Notes under the pieces: generated by a model
The model's input: the letters and a program-made list of their open reading frames with translations, nothing else
Database searches by the model: none
Told to the model about the DNA's origin: nothing
Position numbers and translations under genes: made by a program
Source of the DNA: Clostridia bacterium
Lineage (GTDB): Bacteria; Bacillota; Clostridia; Oscillospirales; Acutalibacteraceae
Length of the DNA stretch: 14,246 bases
Direction of reading: 5' to 3'
NCBI GenBank assembly: GCA_900771185.1
Contig: CAAGND010000029.1
Coordinates: 1-14,246 of the forward strand
Part shown: positions 1 through 6,219 of the stretch, in pieces
How the letters are laid out: the number at the start of each line of letters is the position of its first letter
Position numbering within the stretch: the first letter of the stretch is position 1

Positions 1-199
1 TCGCTTCATAGTGCGCCTTTTTTTGCGCACTGATTCTATCTTTATTGGCTTCATAGTACGCCTTCATGCGTGCACTGATGCGCTCTTTATTGGCTTCCCT
101 GTACGCCTTCATGCGTGCACTGATGCGCTCTTTCCACTCTGCGATTCTCTGTGCATACTGCTCGTCCGTATCGTCGATTCTCTGTTTTGGTTTTGACAT
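1..199 (-). CDS. 15-residue-repeat protein, N-terminal part only (cut by window start)
   Basis: The reading frame is open from an ATG at 199 to the window edge, giving 66 codons with no stop. GGAG lies seven bases before the ATG. The protein starts MSKPKQRIDDTDEQYAQ and then goes into highly charged near-identical units of 15 residues of the form KERISARMKAYYEAN, predicted as continuous helix. Such Lys/Arg/Tyr/Asn-rich repeats are known from N-terminal regions of phage proteins that often end in a nuclease domain (HNH or GIY-YIG), but the C-terminus is outside the window, so no function is assigned. It is the last gene of the leftward block that begins with the tRNA promoter, separated from the tRNA by a strong terminator. 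The existence of the gene is well supported; the function is unknown. Confidence 0.7.
   Translation of the reverse strand, partial: MSKPKQRIDDTDEQYAQRIAEWKERISARMKAYREANKERISARMKAYYEANKDRISAQKKAHYEA
3..133. repeat. three tandem 45-bp units inside the leftward partial gene
   Basis: GCTTCATAG recurs at 3 and 48, and the related GCTTCCCTG at 93, a strict 45-bp period. Units two and three are almost identical over GTACGCCTTCATGCGTGCAC and beyond. The period is a multiple of three and encodes the 15-residue protein repeat. The array may continue beyond the left edge. Confidence 0.85.
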
Positions 200-255
200 C
201 TCACGTCTCCGTTTTGCTGTCACGTTTCGCGCGCCTGATTGACCCACGGTAAACA

Positions 256-296
256 AAAGAAAAGCCAGGAGCGTTCGGAACTCCGGGCTTTTCTTT
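256..296 (-). terminator. strong rho-independent terminator, probably bidirectional
   Basis: A 16-position stem (256-271 with 281-296) has a single A·G mismatch and a 9-base loop. It has a GC core (GCC/GGC, GGAG/CTCC) flanked by an A-rich arm on one side and TTTTCTTT on the other, so it can end transcripts in both directions. On the minus strand it lies downstream of the tRNA and is followed by TTTTGTTT. It separates the tRNA transcript from the repeat-protein gene. Confidence 0.85.
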
Positions 297-433
297 GCAG
301 ATAGCTAATCTGCAAGTCAGAGAATGACCGTCCCTGAATCGTCCCGCATTGGTATGGCTTCGCTGGGTTAGCCTCTGCCGCGCCACCCGACAGTTAGGAC
401 CTGACTCACCGTCCGACCGGCACACAGGGTTTA
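297..433 (-). other. non-coding tract between tRNA and terminator; possible small RNA
   Basis: No start codon with a ribosome binding site is seen on either strand. On the leftward transcript this tract lies between the tRNA 3' end and the terminator, so it should be transcribed. Local hairpins are visible: an 8-bp perfect stem TTGCAGAT/ATCTGCAA (295-302 with 308-315, partly shared with the terminator foot), GTCA/TGAC near 317-330, and GGCT/AGCC near 357-375. No T-arm consensus (GGTTCRA) is present, so it is not a second canonical tRNA. It may be only a trailer, or an unassigned structured RNA. Confidence 0.3.
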
Positions 434-517
434 TGCACGCAGGGGGACTCGAACCCTCAATGCCATGAAGACAACCGCTTTTGAGGCGGCCGCGTTTGCC
501 AATTTCGCTATGCGTGC
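434..517 (-). tRNA. tRNA-Leu (anticodon CAA)
   Basis: Read on the minus strand from 517. The acceptor stem is GCACGCA paired with TGCGTGC (seven pairs) with discriminator A at 434. The D arm (GCG...CGC) contains TTGG. The anticodon stem GCCGC/GCGGT encloses the loop CTCAAAA, so the anticodon is CAA, reading UUG. A long class II variable arm (TGTC/GGCA stem) fits leucine. The T arm is GAGGG-TTCGAGT-CCCCC, with one A·C mismatch at the second pair. CCA is not encoded. UUG codons look common in the neighbouring genes by eye, so the tRNA probably supplements translation of element genes. Confidence 0.93.
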
Positions 518-570
518 TAAATGCCCCGCTGTTTGGGCATCGTTGGGAGGCATGCGGGGAATCTGCGCGC

Positions 571-599
571 CTTATACGCGAGTCGCTCCAATCTGTCAA
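571..599 (-). promoter_or_regulatory. consensus sigma70-type promoter for tRNA-Leu
   Basis: On the minus strand a perfect TTGACA (599-594) is followed by a 17-bp spacer and TATAAG (576-571). Transcription should start near 564, about 47 bases before the mature tRNA. The leader contains a hairpin ATGCCC/GGGCAT (521-526 with 535-540) directly before the acceptor stem, which could mark the processing site. Confidence 0.85.
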
Positions 600-801
600 T
601 CAGAAAATAAACGTTCGCCCCGTGAAAATCGAATGGCATTCGCGCGCCCCATTGCGCACTTTGTTTTGCTTCGTGGCGATTATCCCAGACATCAAACGCA
701 GGATCACCCCCTTTTGTTGCGCCGAATGCACCGCGCGCCGCGCACAAAAAACGCGTTGCGCACCCGTTGCGCACACCGATGCGCACAATGCGCACAACGC
801 T

Positions 802-849
802 CAAACCCGCATAAAACCTAAGCGCGCACACTGCGCACACTGCGCACAC
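802..849 (+). repeat. 48-bp direct repeat, copy 1
   Basis: This copy is identical to 976-1023 with an offset of 174 bases. It begins CAAACCCGCATAAAACCTAA and continues into the motif CACTGCGCA repeated in tandem with a 9-base period. It lies in the putative origin. A related CCTAAG-containing stretch occurs right of the AT tract near 1119. Confidence 0.9.
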
Positions 850-975
850 CGCGCACAACTTGCTATGTCCGTGCGCGTCTTTTGTGCGCCGTCATGACCG
901 ACGAACCGACCAGCGCATTCAGAACGCAAAAATGCGCACCGCGCGCACAAACATGCGCACAGCGCACACACACCG

Positions 976-1023
976 CAAACCCGCATAAAACCTAAGCGCG
1001 CACACTGCGCACACTGCGCACAC
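976..1023 (+). repeat. 48-bp direct repeat, copy 2
   Basis: This is the perfect second copy of 802-849. It ends 39 bases before the AT tract. The sequence between the copies is also rich in GCGCAC but is not itself a copy. Confidence 0.9.
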
Positions 1024-1062
1024 GGTGCGCACACACACTTGTGCGCGCATACTCTGATTTCC

Positions 1063-1112
1063 TATATATATAATATAATATATATATATATATATATATC
1101 GATATATTAAAT
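1063..1112. other. AT tract, candidate DNA unwinding element
   Basis: About 48 of 50 bases are A or T, mostly alternating TA, interrupted by one CG at 1100-1101. It is exceptional against the GC-rich surroundings and sits where the GCGCAC motifs change strand. Confidence 0.6.
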
Positions 1113-1186
1113 GCTAGTACCTAAGTTGTGCGCGCACAAATCGCAGTGCGCGCATTGTGCGCTTTGTGCGCGCTGTGCGCGCAACT

Positions 1187-1222
1187 CGCAAACCCGCGCC
1201 ATTCCTAGGTTTGCGCGTTTTT
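1187..1222 (+). terminator. hairpin followed by T-run, possible terminator in the origin region
   Basis: CGCAAACC (1187-1194) pairs with GGTTTGCG (1208-1215). This is followed by CG and five T residues (1218-1222). It would end rightward transcripts coming out of the origin region before the first rightward gene. It could equally be an origin structural element. Confidence 0.4.
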
Positions 1223-1300
1223 GAGTTTGTGCGCGTTTTTGTGCGCTCAATGCGCAGCGCATTCGTCAGCAATGAATGTGTAATAAGTTGCGCGTGAATG

Positions 1301-1330
1301 TTGCGTTTTTGCGCGCGCCTGTGTTATGCT
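1301..1330 (+). promoter_or_regulatory. weak candidate promoter for the 1356 gene
   Basis: TTGCGT (1301-1306), an 18-bp spacer and TATGCT (1325-1330) would give a start near 1337, just before the ribosome binding site. The match to consensus is poor in the -35 box. Confidence 0.3.
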
Positions 1331-1355
1331 TTTGGAGACAAAGGGAGGGGTTGGA

Positions 1356-1847
1356 ATGGAAATGACAGACAAATATGTGATTGAGTTCATGGACACGGCC
1401 TTGCGCGGTCTGATTAGGGTGAATTTGCGCCGTGGGGTTCTGGTGAAATCCCGCCGCGCGCCATGGGATGCCGTCGAATGGGATGAAACGTGGCGCAACG
1501 CAGACACTCGCGCGCTTGCCGAATACATGGAGCGCGCCATGGGGTGCTCTTATGCGGGCGATTTGGACAGGCTTTTGATTTTGCACTACATCCTCACTCC
1601 CATGGAGAATGAGGATGGAAAGGCGCGCCTGTATCGCGTCATTGTGCGCACCGGTTGGCGCGGTGGGTTCATCGATGACCTCGCCGCCGCCTACTATGGC
1701 AAGCCGTTTTCCGATGTGGACAGGGCGGAACGCATTGCACTTGGGAAGCGTCTTAGTGCACTTGGGTTCGATTCCGTGCGCCGCCGTGAAAAAGGCGCGG
1801 ATTCGCGCGCGTGGTATTTGCGAAAAGATGTTGACGAATGCGTATAG
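1356..1847 (+). CDS. small winged-helix-like hypothetical protein next to the origin
   Basis: The protein has 163 aa. The start at 1356 is chosen over an upstream in-frame ATG at 1326 because AGGGAGGGG (1342-1350) ends five bases before it. It has no signal peptide or membrane segment. The C-terminal third contains LGKRLSALGF (residues 129-138) followed by a basic stretch and RAWYLRK (151-157). This pattern resembles the DNA-binding winged helix at the end of phage and plasmid D5/P4-type primases, where a 'LGxxLxxLGF...R...W' pattern is typical. Position between the origin and the primase-helicase suggests a replication accessory or origin-binding protein. That role is inferred; no family is recognised with certainty. 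Confidence 0.75.
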   Translation: MEMTDKYVIEFMDTALRGLIRVNLRRGVLVKSRRAPWDAVEWDETWRNADTRALAEYMERAMGCSYAGDLDRLLILHYILTPMENEDGKARLYRVIVRTGWRGGFIDDLAAAYYGKPFSDVDRAERIALGKRLSALGFDSVRRREKGADSRAWYLRKDVDECV

Positions 1848-1859
1848 ATAGCGTATACC
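1831..1859 (+). promoter_or_regulatory. promoter for the primase-helicase leader
   Basis: TTGACG (1831-1836), a 17-bp spacer and TATACC (1854-1859) overlap the 3' end of the preceding gene. Predicted initiation near 1866 gives a 5' leader of about 149 bases before the primase start, exactly spanning the series of hairpins described for the leader. Confidence 0.6.
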
Positions 1860-1865
1860 CACAAG

Positions 1866-2014
1866 CAATGTCGCAGGGACGCTTGCGACGGCATGAAAAC
1901 CATCATCGTTTCATGCAAAGTTATGCACGCCTCCAGGGTTCGTCACTACCTCTGGTTTCTCCGTTCGGCGTGCATAGCTCTTTTTTACGAATAGTGACAG
2001 AAAGGTAGTGACAC
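1866..2014 (+). promoter_or_regulatory. structured leader with pseudoknot-like ribosome-site control
   Basis: Three hairpins follow one another: GTCGCA/TGCGAC (1870-1889), GCATGAAA/TTTCATGC (1891-1916), and a large one with a 10-bp perfect base stem (1922-1931 with 1967-1976) and an inner stem (1933-1938 with 1950-1955). The large hairpin is followed by GCTC and six T residues (1981-1986), like a terminator. Its apical loop shows GTCACTAC (1942-1949). This is complementary to GTAGTGAC at 2005-2012, directly abutting the Shine-Dalgarno AAAGG (2001-2005) of the primase. Seven of these bases also match a second TAGTGAC copy at 1992-1998. The arrangement suits attenuation or translational autoregulation. 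The TAGTGACA copies could instead be a DNA operator. Confidence 0.5.
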
Positions 2015-4471
2015 ATGAACGAAAAGATTATGCGCTTGCCGCACATAAAGACTGCAACAGGCGTCGAGGCTACACTTGACGATTTCATCGATGCCGTGCT
2101 TGGCAAACGAACGCGCTTTGAGAGTGAGAGCGAATACGTAACAAAGCATGACAACATGGGCGCAATGCGCGCAATGTATGCGCTTGGCATAAACACTGAC
2201 GATGCCGACGAAATAAAGCGCACGCTCCCCGCGTGGTATTTGGGCGGCGTGTGCGCGAATCCGATTTCACAAGCCAACGCACTGGAAGGCGAATTGTCCT
2301 GCATCGTTTGCGTGGACTTCGACCATGTTGGCGTGGGCACGCAAGGCGATGAAAGAGAGGAACGCATCGCCGCCGTGAAGCGCACATTATCGCGCATCCC
2401 ATGCGTAATCATGGCCGCGAAAAGCGTCACAGGGCGCGGCGTGTTTGCGCTTGTTCGCACCACAAAGGCCATCCAGACCAATCCTGATGCCGTCAAACGG
2501 CTTTTCGACGTTTTCGACGATATGTGTTTGAACCCTCACAACGATTCGCACGACGAATACTCCATGGAATTACCAGACGGCACATTCGTGATTGAGTCCG
2601 TGGACAAGTCATGTGCAAATGTGGACAGACGCCGCATCGAATCTTATGACCCAGACGCATACATAAACAGGGATGCCACGGTCTACATCGACGATGACGA
2701 ATTTAGGGCGCAAGCCACGCGCGCATTTCAGACGTCCACGCTTGCCACGCTTTCGAAGGCGTTGAAGGGGACGCAGAACGTCAAACCGACTGATACCGAA
2801 GTTGGCGTTGTCATGTCATGCGCCGCCGTGGCCACCAAAGGCCGCGTGGCACAGCGCATATTTTCGGAACGTTTCGACCCCGTGCCATTGCGCTCGCAAA
2901 TCGTTGTTGTTGGTCGTTCCGGTTCCGGCAAATCCACCGCCGCAAACAGACTCAAAAACATCGTTGGCGACATAGCCATGCGCATTATGCCGGGTTCGGA
3001 TACGCAACTTGACGTTTGTGTGGTTGAGTCTGCATTCGTCGAAGATAAAGAGCAAGCCGGACTCACTGACGAAGATAAGGCAAAGTACAGAGGGTACAAG
3101 CCGCGCCAGTATCCCATGCCGATATATGAAATCATTGATGAAGCAAGCGATGACAAAAAGGCGAACAAACAGCAGTTGTGGAAAATCAAAACAGAGCAGA
3201 AACACAGGCTTTTGTTTGATCGCGACTATTTTGTTCATGTAACAAAGGGCACGCCGTTGCCGTCTGTGAATTTCAGGACGGCATACACGTCCATTGCGCT
3301 TTCGACGCCCGAGGCGTGGGCAATGGCGACGCGAAACGACGATTCCACGATTGGGGACGCGCGGCGAATCATAGAGTTCTATCAGGAATCGCCAGAGGAA
3401 AAGATGCCGCATCGCCGACCGAGTGCGCTTTTGTTCTATGAGCCTGAAAACGCGCGCCCAGCCGATGAAACGCGCGTGCATGATTGGATGCACGGAATAG
3501 CCAAATGGGTAGATTCACAGACTTTGGATGACTTCTATTCGCCGTTTCCGCCTGATGGCCAGGATGGAGAAAAGTCCTATGACGAAATCCTGCGTATGCA
3601 ACGGCAAATCGTACTTGAAAGCAATATTTCGCCACTTACGAAACAACGCGCGGGCGAGTGGATTCTGTCGAAATACCATGAGGAAGATATTGAAGGCGCG
3701 CGGTCTCAAATCGTGACCATCATAGGCAATGTTGCAGGTTTGTGTGCTGCACTTGACAAGCGAACGCACGTCACAGAGGACGATTTCCTCGCCGCTGTCA
3801 TGGTGACGTTGGGCGTCATGGACACGCGCGCGCGCATAAAAGCCGCAGGAATCAATGCGCATCATGCAATCACGAAAGAGGAAGAAATCAACGAAACCAT
3901 ACTTGACCGCTTGCGCGCATCACGCAATGGAAAGATGCGCAAAAGTCAAATGCTTGGTTTCTTGAAGAAACGCGGCTCAAAGTACGTCAATGCGTTGGAT
4001 GAACTGGTCATATACCGTGAAGTAATTGAGTTTTCGGAAAAGATAAACGGCAAAAGTACGCGGTTCTACCGTCTGCCAACCGCCGAAGAAAGGGACGCGT
4101 TGCAAAACACCATCGACACAGACAGTTCGCCGCAAGGCGTACCACAGGTTGCGCCAACGCTAGTTTCGGCAAATAAGCCCGTATTTGCGTTTAACGGGTC
4201 AGAAACGGCCTTCTCGCCCATGGAGCGTACAGAATACGCAGACGCCACAAAAGATGGCAAAGAGCGCAAATTAGTGGCCTATTTGGAGGCATTCCAGAGA
4301 GACAACCCAATCGTGCATGGGAATCGGGATAACGCACTCCGAAAACTTGCCGTCTGTTTGCAAAAAGCCGGGATGTGGGATGACGTCGCACAGGCGTTTT
4401 TCAACGAACAATGCGATGCCGTCGGTTTGGGAAAAGACAAAAAAAGACTAGGACGTCCAATGAGATCCTAG
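2015..4471 (+). CDS. primase-helicase (BT4734/VirE-N-like primase domain plus P-loop helicase)
   Basis: The 818-aa protein has AAAGG nine bases before its ATG. Residues about 90-220 match the BT4734-like/VirE N-terminal primase-type fold: CVDFDH (D101, D103 as metal ligands), SVTGRG (137-142), and the family-typical run from VDKSCANVDRRRI into SYDPDAYIN (196-219). Residues about 290-600 form a P-loop ATPase: Walker A GRSGSGKST (300-308) and Walker B-like YEIIDEAS (371-378), as in DUF3987-type helicases. A winged-helix-like segment follows at about 625-688 (KMRKSQMLGFLKKRG...RFYRLP). The role is priming and unwinding at the upstream origin. Domain assignment is from motif pattern; the overall class is confident, the exact family less so. 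It ends convergent to the amidase gene. Confidence 0.88.
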   Translation: MNEKIMRLPHIKTATGVEATLDDFIDAVLGKRTRFESESEYVTKHDNMGAMRAMYALGINTDDADEIKRTLPAWYLGGVCANPISQANALEGELSCIVCVDFDHVGVGTQGDEREERIAAVKRTLSRIPCVIMAAKSVTGRGVFALVRTTKAIQTNPDAVKRLFDVFDDMCLNPHNDSHDEYSMELPDGTFVIESVDKSCANVDRRRIESYDPDAYINRDATVYIDDDEFRAQATRAFQTSTLATLSKALKGTQNVKPTDTEVGVVMSCAAVATKGRVAQRIFSERFDPVPLRSQIVVVGRSGSGKSTAANRLKNIVGDIAMRIMPGSDTQLDVCVVESAFVEDKEQAGLTDEDKAKYRGYKPRQYPMPIYEIIDEASDDKKANKQQLWKIKTEQKHRLLFDRDYFVHVTKGTPLPSVNFRTAYTSIALSTPEAWAMATRNDDSTIGDARRIIEFYQESPEEKMPHRRPSALLFYEPENARPADETRVHDWMHGIAKWVDSQTLDDFYSPFPPDGQDGEKSYDEILRMQRQIVLESNISPLTKQRAGEWILSKYHEEDIEGARSQIVTIIGNVAGLCAALDKRTHVTEDDFLAAVMVTLGVMDTRARIKAAGINAHHAITKEEEINETILDRLRASRNGKMRKSQMLGFLKKRGSKYVNALDELVIYREVIEFSEKINGKSTRFYRLPTAEERDALQNTIDTDSSPQGVPQVAPTLVSANKPVFAFNGSETAFSPMERTEYADATKDGKERKLVAYLEAFQRDNPIVHGNRDNALRKLAVCLQKAGMWDDVAQAFFNEQCDAVGLGKDKKRLGRPMRS

Positions 4472-4511
4472 CCAAAAAGATATTCGATGCTTTGATTATA
4501 CCACCAAAACA

Positions 4512-4539
4512 AAAGGCGCGCCATTGAGGCGCGCCCTTT
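4512..4539. terminator. terminator between convergent primase and amidase genes
   Basis: AAAGGCGCGCC and GGCGCGCCCTTT pair around the five-base loop ATTGA, with one bulged C. The stem is flanked by A-rich and T-rich sides, which fits shared termination of converging transcripts. A second hairpin, TGCAAGT/ACTTGCA (4567-4573 with 4581-4587), lies nearer the amidase stop and may help on the leftward side. Confidence 0.6.
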
Positions 4540-4598
4540 GCGAGGTCTTCACGATGTAAAAGTAATTGCAAGTCGGGTATACTTGCATTCCGTTCCGC

Positions 4599-5171
4599 TC
4601 AATACCTCGCATCGGCTTGATGTGTCAACTCTTTTATCACATCTTTCACATGGTTTTTGAAAAACTCCCACCTGGAATCCCCTGATTCGCGATAATATTC
4701 GTTTTCATCCTCGCCACACCACGGACGCGGGCAAAGTTTGCCTGTGACGTCATAATGCCGAACGATGTGGTCCAACGGCACGCCGTACTGCAATGCAAGC
4801 CGCGCTACCAAATCGCACGCGCGAACCTCTACAATTGCCGGGATGTACCAGTCTGTGTCTCCTGCGCTTGTGGATTTATCGCGTATCTTTTTTGGGCATA
4901 TATCGACGCCGATTGAATTTGCATTCGTGACTGGCAAACGCTTTGTTTTCGACGCTCCGCCGATGTGATTCGCCACGAAATACGGGTTCAACATCTCGAT
5001 CTCGTTTTCTTCATCGACGATGTAATGCGTGGAGACCTTTCTTACCGGATATGAACGCAAAAGCGACTTATGGACGGCCTTTGCCGATGCCACAACGCCC
5101 GTGTAGTGGATAACAATCCATTCAACATTCCCTTTCCGTTTTTTCTCCTCAATTTGTTTTTCAACGACCAT
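4599..5171 (-). CDS. endolysin, N-acetylmuramoyl-L-alanine amidase (Amidase_2/T7 lysozyme type)
   Basis: The enzyme cleaves the amide bond between N-acetylmuramic acid and L-alanine in peptidoglycan. Zinc ligands are visible as H22 (in IVIHYTG), H139 (in VRHYDVTGK) and C147 (in LCPRP). K145, two residues before the cysteine, matches the catalytic lysine of T7 lysozyme, and Y50 follows the THY motif. There is no signal peptide, so export would depend on a holin. The start at 5171 gives 190 aa; it is preferred to the ATG at 5177 because AGAAGG is then six bases upstream rather than touching the start. The gene overlaps the holin-like gene by 11 bases and is transcribed with it. Confidence 0.92.
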   Translation of the reverse strand: MVVEKQIEEKKRKGNVEWIVIHYTGVVASAKAVHKSLLRSYPVRKVSTHYIVDEENEIEMLNPYFVANHIGGASKTKRLPVTNANSIGVDICPKKIRDKSTSAGDTDWYIPAIVEVRACDLVARLALQYGVPLDHIVRHYDVTGKLCPRPWCGEDENEYYRESGDSRWEFFKNHVKDVIKELTHQADARY

Positions 5172-5463
5172 GTTCATCCTTCTGAATGTATCCCTGCATT
5201 CGACCAGACATGACGTCGAATGTATGCGCCGTGGTTTGTATGATTGCGCGCATGTCGTCTATAGCTTCTGTGTTTTTCGATATTGTTTCGCGCGCCTGTG
5301 CAATCATTTCGGATTGCGTCTTGTGCATGTCAATCAGCGTGGTGCGCATTTCCTTTTCGAGCGAAACTGTTCGTTTGTATAGGTAAACGACTGCGACCGT
5401 TAGGGCCGCAACGATTGCATATAGGCCGTATTGTGAAAGTGTTTGTGCGTATTCGTTCATCAT
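5161..5463 (-). CDS. holin-like single-pass membrane protein with coiled coil
   Basis: The 100-aa protein has one hydrophobic segment at about residues 12-29 (YGLYAIVAALTVAVVYLY), followed by KR and then a long charged helix, likely coiled coil, to about residue 75. The start at 5463 is chosen because GGGAGG lies eight bases upstream; an adjacent ATG at 5460 is possible. The position directly upstream of, and overlapping, the amidase gene points to a holin or another endolysin-release protein. There is no sequence signature that proves pore formation, and a membrane anchor role unrelated to lysis remains possible. Confidence 0.7.
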   Translation of the reverse strand: MMNEYAQTLSQYGLYAIVAALTVAVVYLYKRTVSLEKEMRTTLIDMHKTQSEMIAQARETISKNTEAIDDMRAIIQTTAHTFDVMSGRMQGYIQKDEHGR

Positions 5464-5510
5464 GCCGCGCGCCTCCCACGCGCATTTCTCGCGCGTACCA
5501 TACAAACGCG

Positions 5511-5539
5511 ATTATGTCAAACTGACTTTAGCTTGACAG
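5511..5539 (-). promoter_or_regulatory. leftward promoter of the holin-amidase pair
   Basis: On the minus strand CTGTCA (5539-5534), a 17-bp spacer and CATAAT (5516-5511) form a good sigma70-type promoter. Its -35 box overlaps the -35 box of the rightward promoter, so the two cannot easily be bound at once. Confidence 0.6.
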
Positions 5540-5560
5540 AATGTAAGAATTGTGCATCAT
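5533..5560 (+). promoter_or_regulatory. rightward promoter of the dcm-csf operon, with shared dyad
   Basis: TTGACA (5533-5538) is perfect; after 16 bp comes CATCAT (5555-5560), a moderate -10 box. TTGACA is also the right arm of the inverted repeat TGTCAA-N12-TTGACA (5515-5538), a dyad that spans both divergent promoters and could be an operator. Confidence 0.55.
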
Positions 5561-5583
5561 AGGGGCGAAACGGAGGTGGAGCA

Positions 5584-6219
5584 ATGAAAGTGTTGGAGCT
5601 TTTTGCAGGTACACGAAGCATAGGGCGTGCATTTGAACGGCATGGGCATTCTGTGTTTTCCATCGACTGGTGCGATTTCCCGGGAATCGACTGGCTAATG
5701 GACATCGAAAAACTTACCGCCGCCAATGTATTCGCGCGGTTTGGTTTCCCGGATGTGATATGGGCAAGCCCGGATTGCACTACGTACAGCATAGCCGCCA
5801 TATCGCACCACAGAATGCTTGTGGACGGCGAGTTCCATCCAATTTCGGATTATGCGCGCAAGTGCGACGAAACGAATGCGCATGTGCTCGATCTCATTCG
5901 CGCGCTTGCGCCACGTCTTTTCTTCATTGAGAATCCAGTTGGCGCGCTTCAAAAAATGCCGTTCATGAATGGTATTCCGAAATATCTTGTTACATATTGC
6001 CAGTATGGTGACACTCGAATGAAGCCAACACATATATTCACGAACTGCAAACATCCAGAGTTCAAATCATGCAAGCGCGGTTCGCCATGTCATGAAGCCG
6101 CTCCGCGTGGTAGTAAAACAGGAACGCAGGGTATCAAAGGCAAGAAAGACCGTTCGCGAATACCAGACAAACTGTGCGAATATATCGTGCAGTTATGCGA
6201 AATGGAGATGAAGAAATGA
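5584..6219 (+). CDS. solitary DNA (cytosine-5)-methyltransferase
   Basis: It transfers a methyl group from S-adenosylmethionine to C5 of cytosine in DNA. Visible motifs are motif I LELFAGTRSIGRAF (residues 4-17), the motif IV equivalent ASPDCTTYS (61-69, catalytic C65), the motif VI equivalent ENPVG (116-120) and QYGDTRMKPTHIFTN (140-154, motif VIII-like). At 211 aa it is shorter than bacterial Dcm (over 400 aa) but normal for phage enzymes, with a reduced target-recognition region. GGAGG lies seven bases before the ATG. No matching restriction endonuclease is visible. It heads the operon that carries the type IV-B genes, and may protect element DNA or mark self from non-self; that link is inferred. 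Confidence 0.9.
   Translation: MKVLELFAGTRSIGRAFERHGHSVFSIDWCDFPGIDWLMDIEKLTAANVFARFGFPDVIWASPDCTTYSIAAISHHRMLVDGEFHPISDYARKCDETNAHVLDLIRALAPRLFFIENPVGALQKMPFMNGIPKYLVTYCQYGDTRMKPTHIFTNCKHPEFKSCKRGSPCHEAAPRGSKTGTQGIKGKKDRSRIPDKLCEYIVQLCEMEMKK

Larger units (their letters stand above)
600..1320. other. gene-free repeat region, putative replication origin
   Basis: About 700 bases hold no believable gene: the open frames here translate to low-complexity Cys/Ala/Arg strings made by the repeats. The region is packed with GCGCAC motifs (often TGCGCACA or CACTGCGCA) on the left of an AT tract and with the complementary GTGCGC motifs on the right, so the orientation flips at the AT tract. Iteron-like initiator sites, an AT-rich unwinding element and a replication protein encoded directly downstream (primase-helicase at 2015) together are the usual makeup of a phage or plasmid origin. 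That function is inferred from composition and position only. Confidence 0.5.

Noticed and set aside
297..433. 4.5S/SRP-like RNA (GTCAGGTCC on the minus strand)
   Set aside because: Only a short stretch resembles the SRP core; the GGAA tetraloop and the asymmetric loop bases that should follow are missing.
201..599. 132-codon minus-strand frame
   Set aside because: It runs through the terminator, the complete tRNA-Leu gene and its promoter; no coding signature.
740..1030. CRISPR array in the repeat-rich region
   Set aside because: Motifs are short (6-9 bases), irregularly spaced and change strand; the 48-bp repeat has only two copies with an offset too long for array spacing. No array was seen elsewhere in the window.
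465..1034. Several open frames of 65-138 codons on both strands
   Set aside because: They overlap the tRNA and its promoter, or are translations of the GCGCAC repeats (strings such as CAVCAVCAVCA), and lack ribosome binding sites.
1063..1112. AT tract as a simple promoter
   Set aside because: Alternating TA gives many apparent -10 boxes with no -35 partner and no gene start close enough; an unwinding element fits better.
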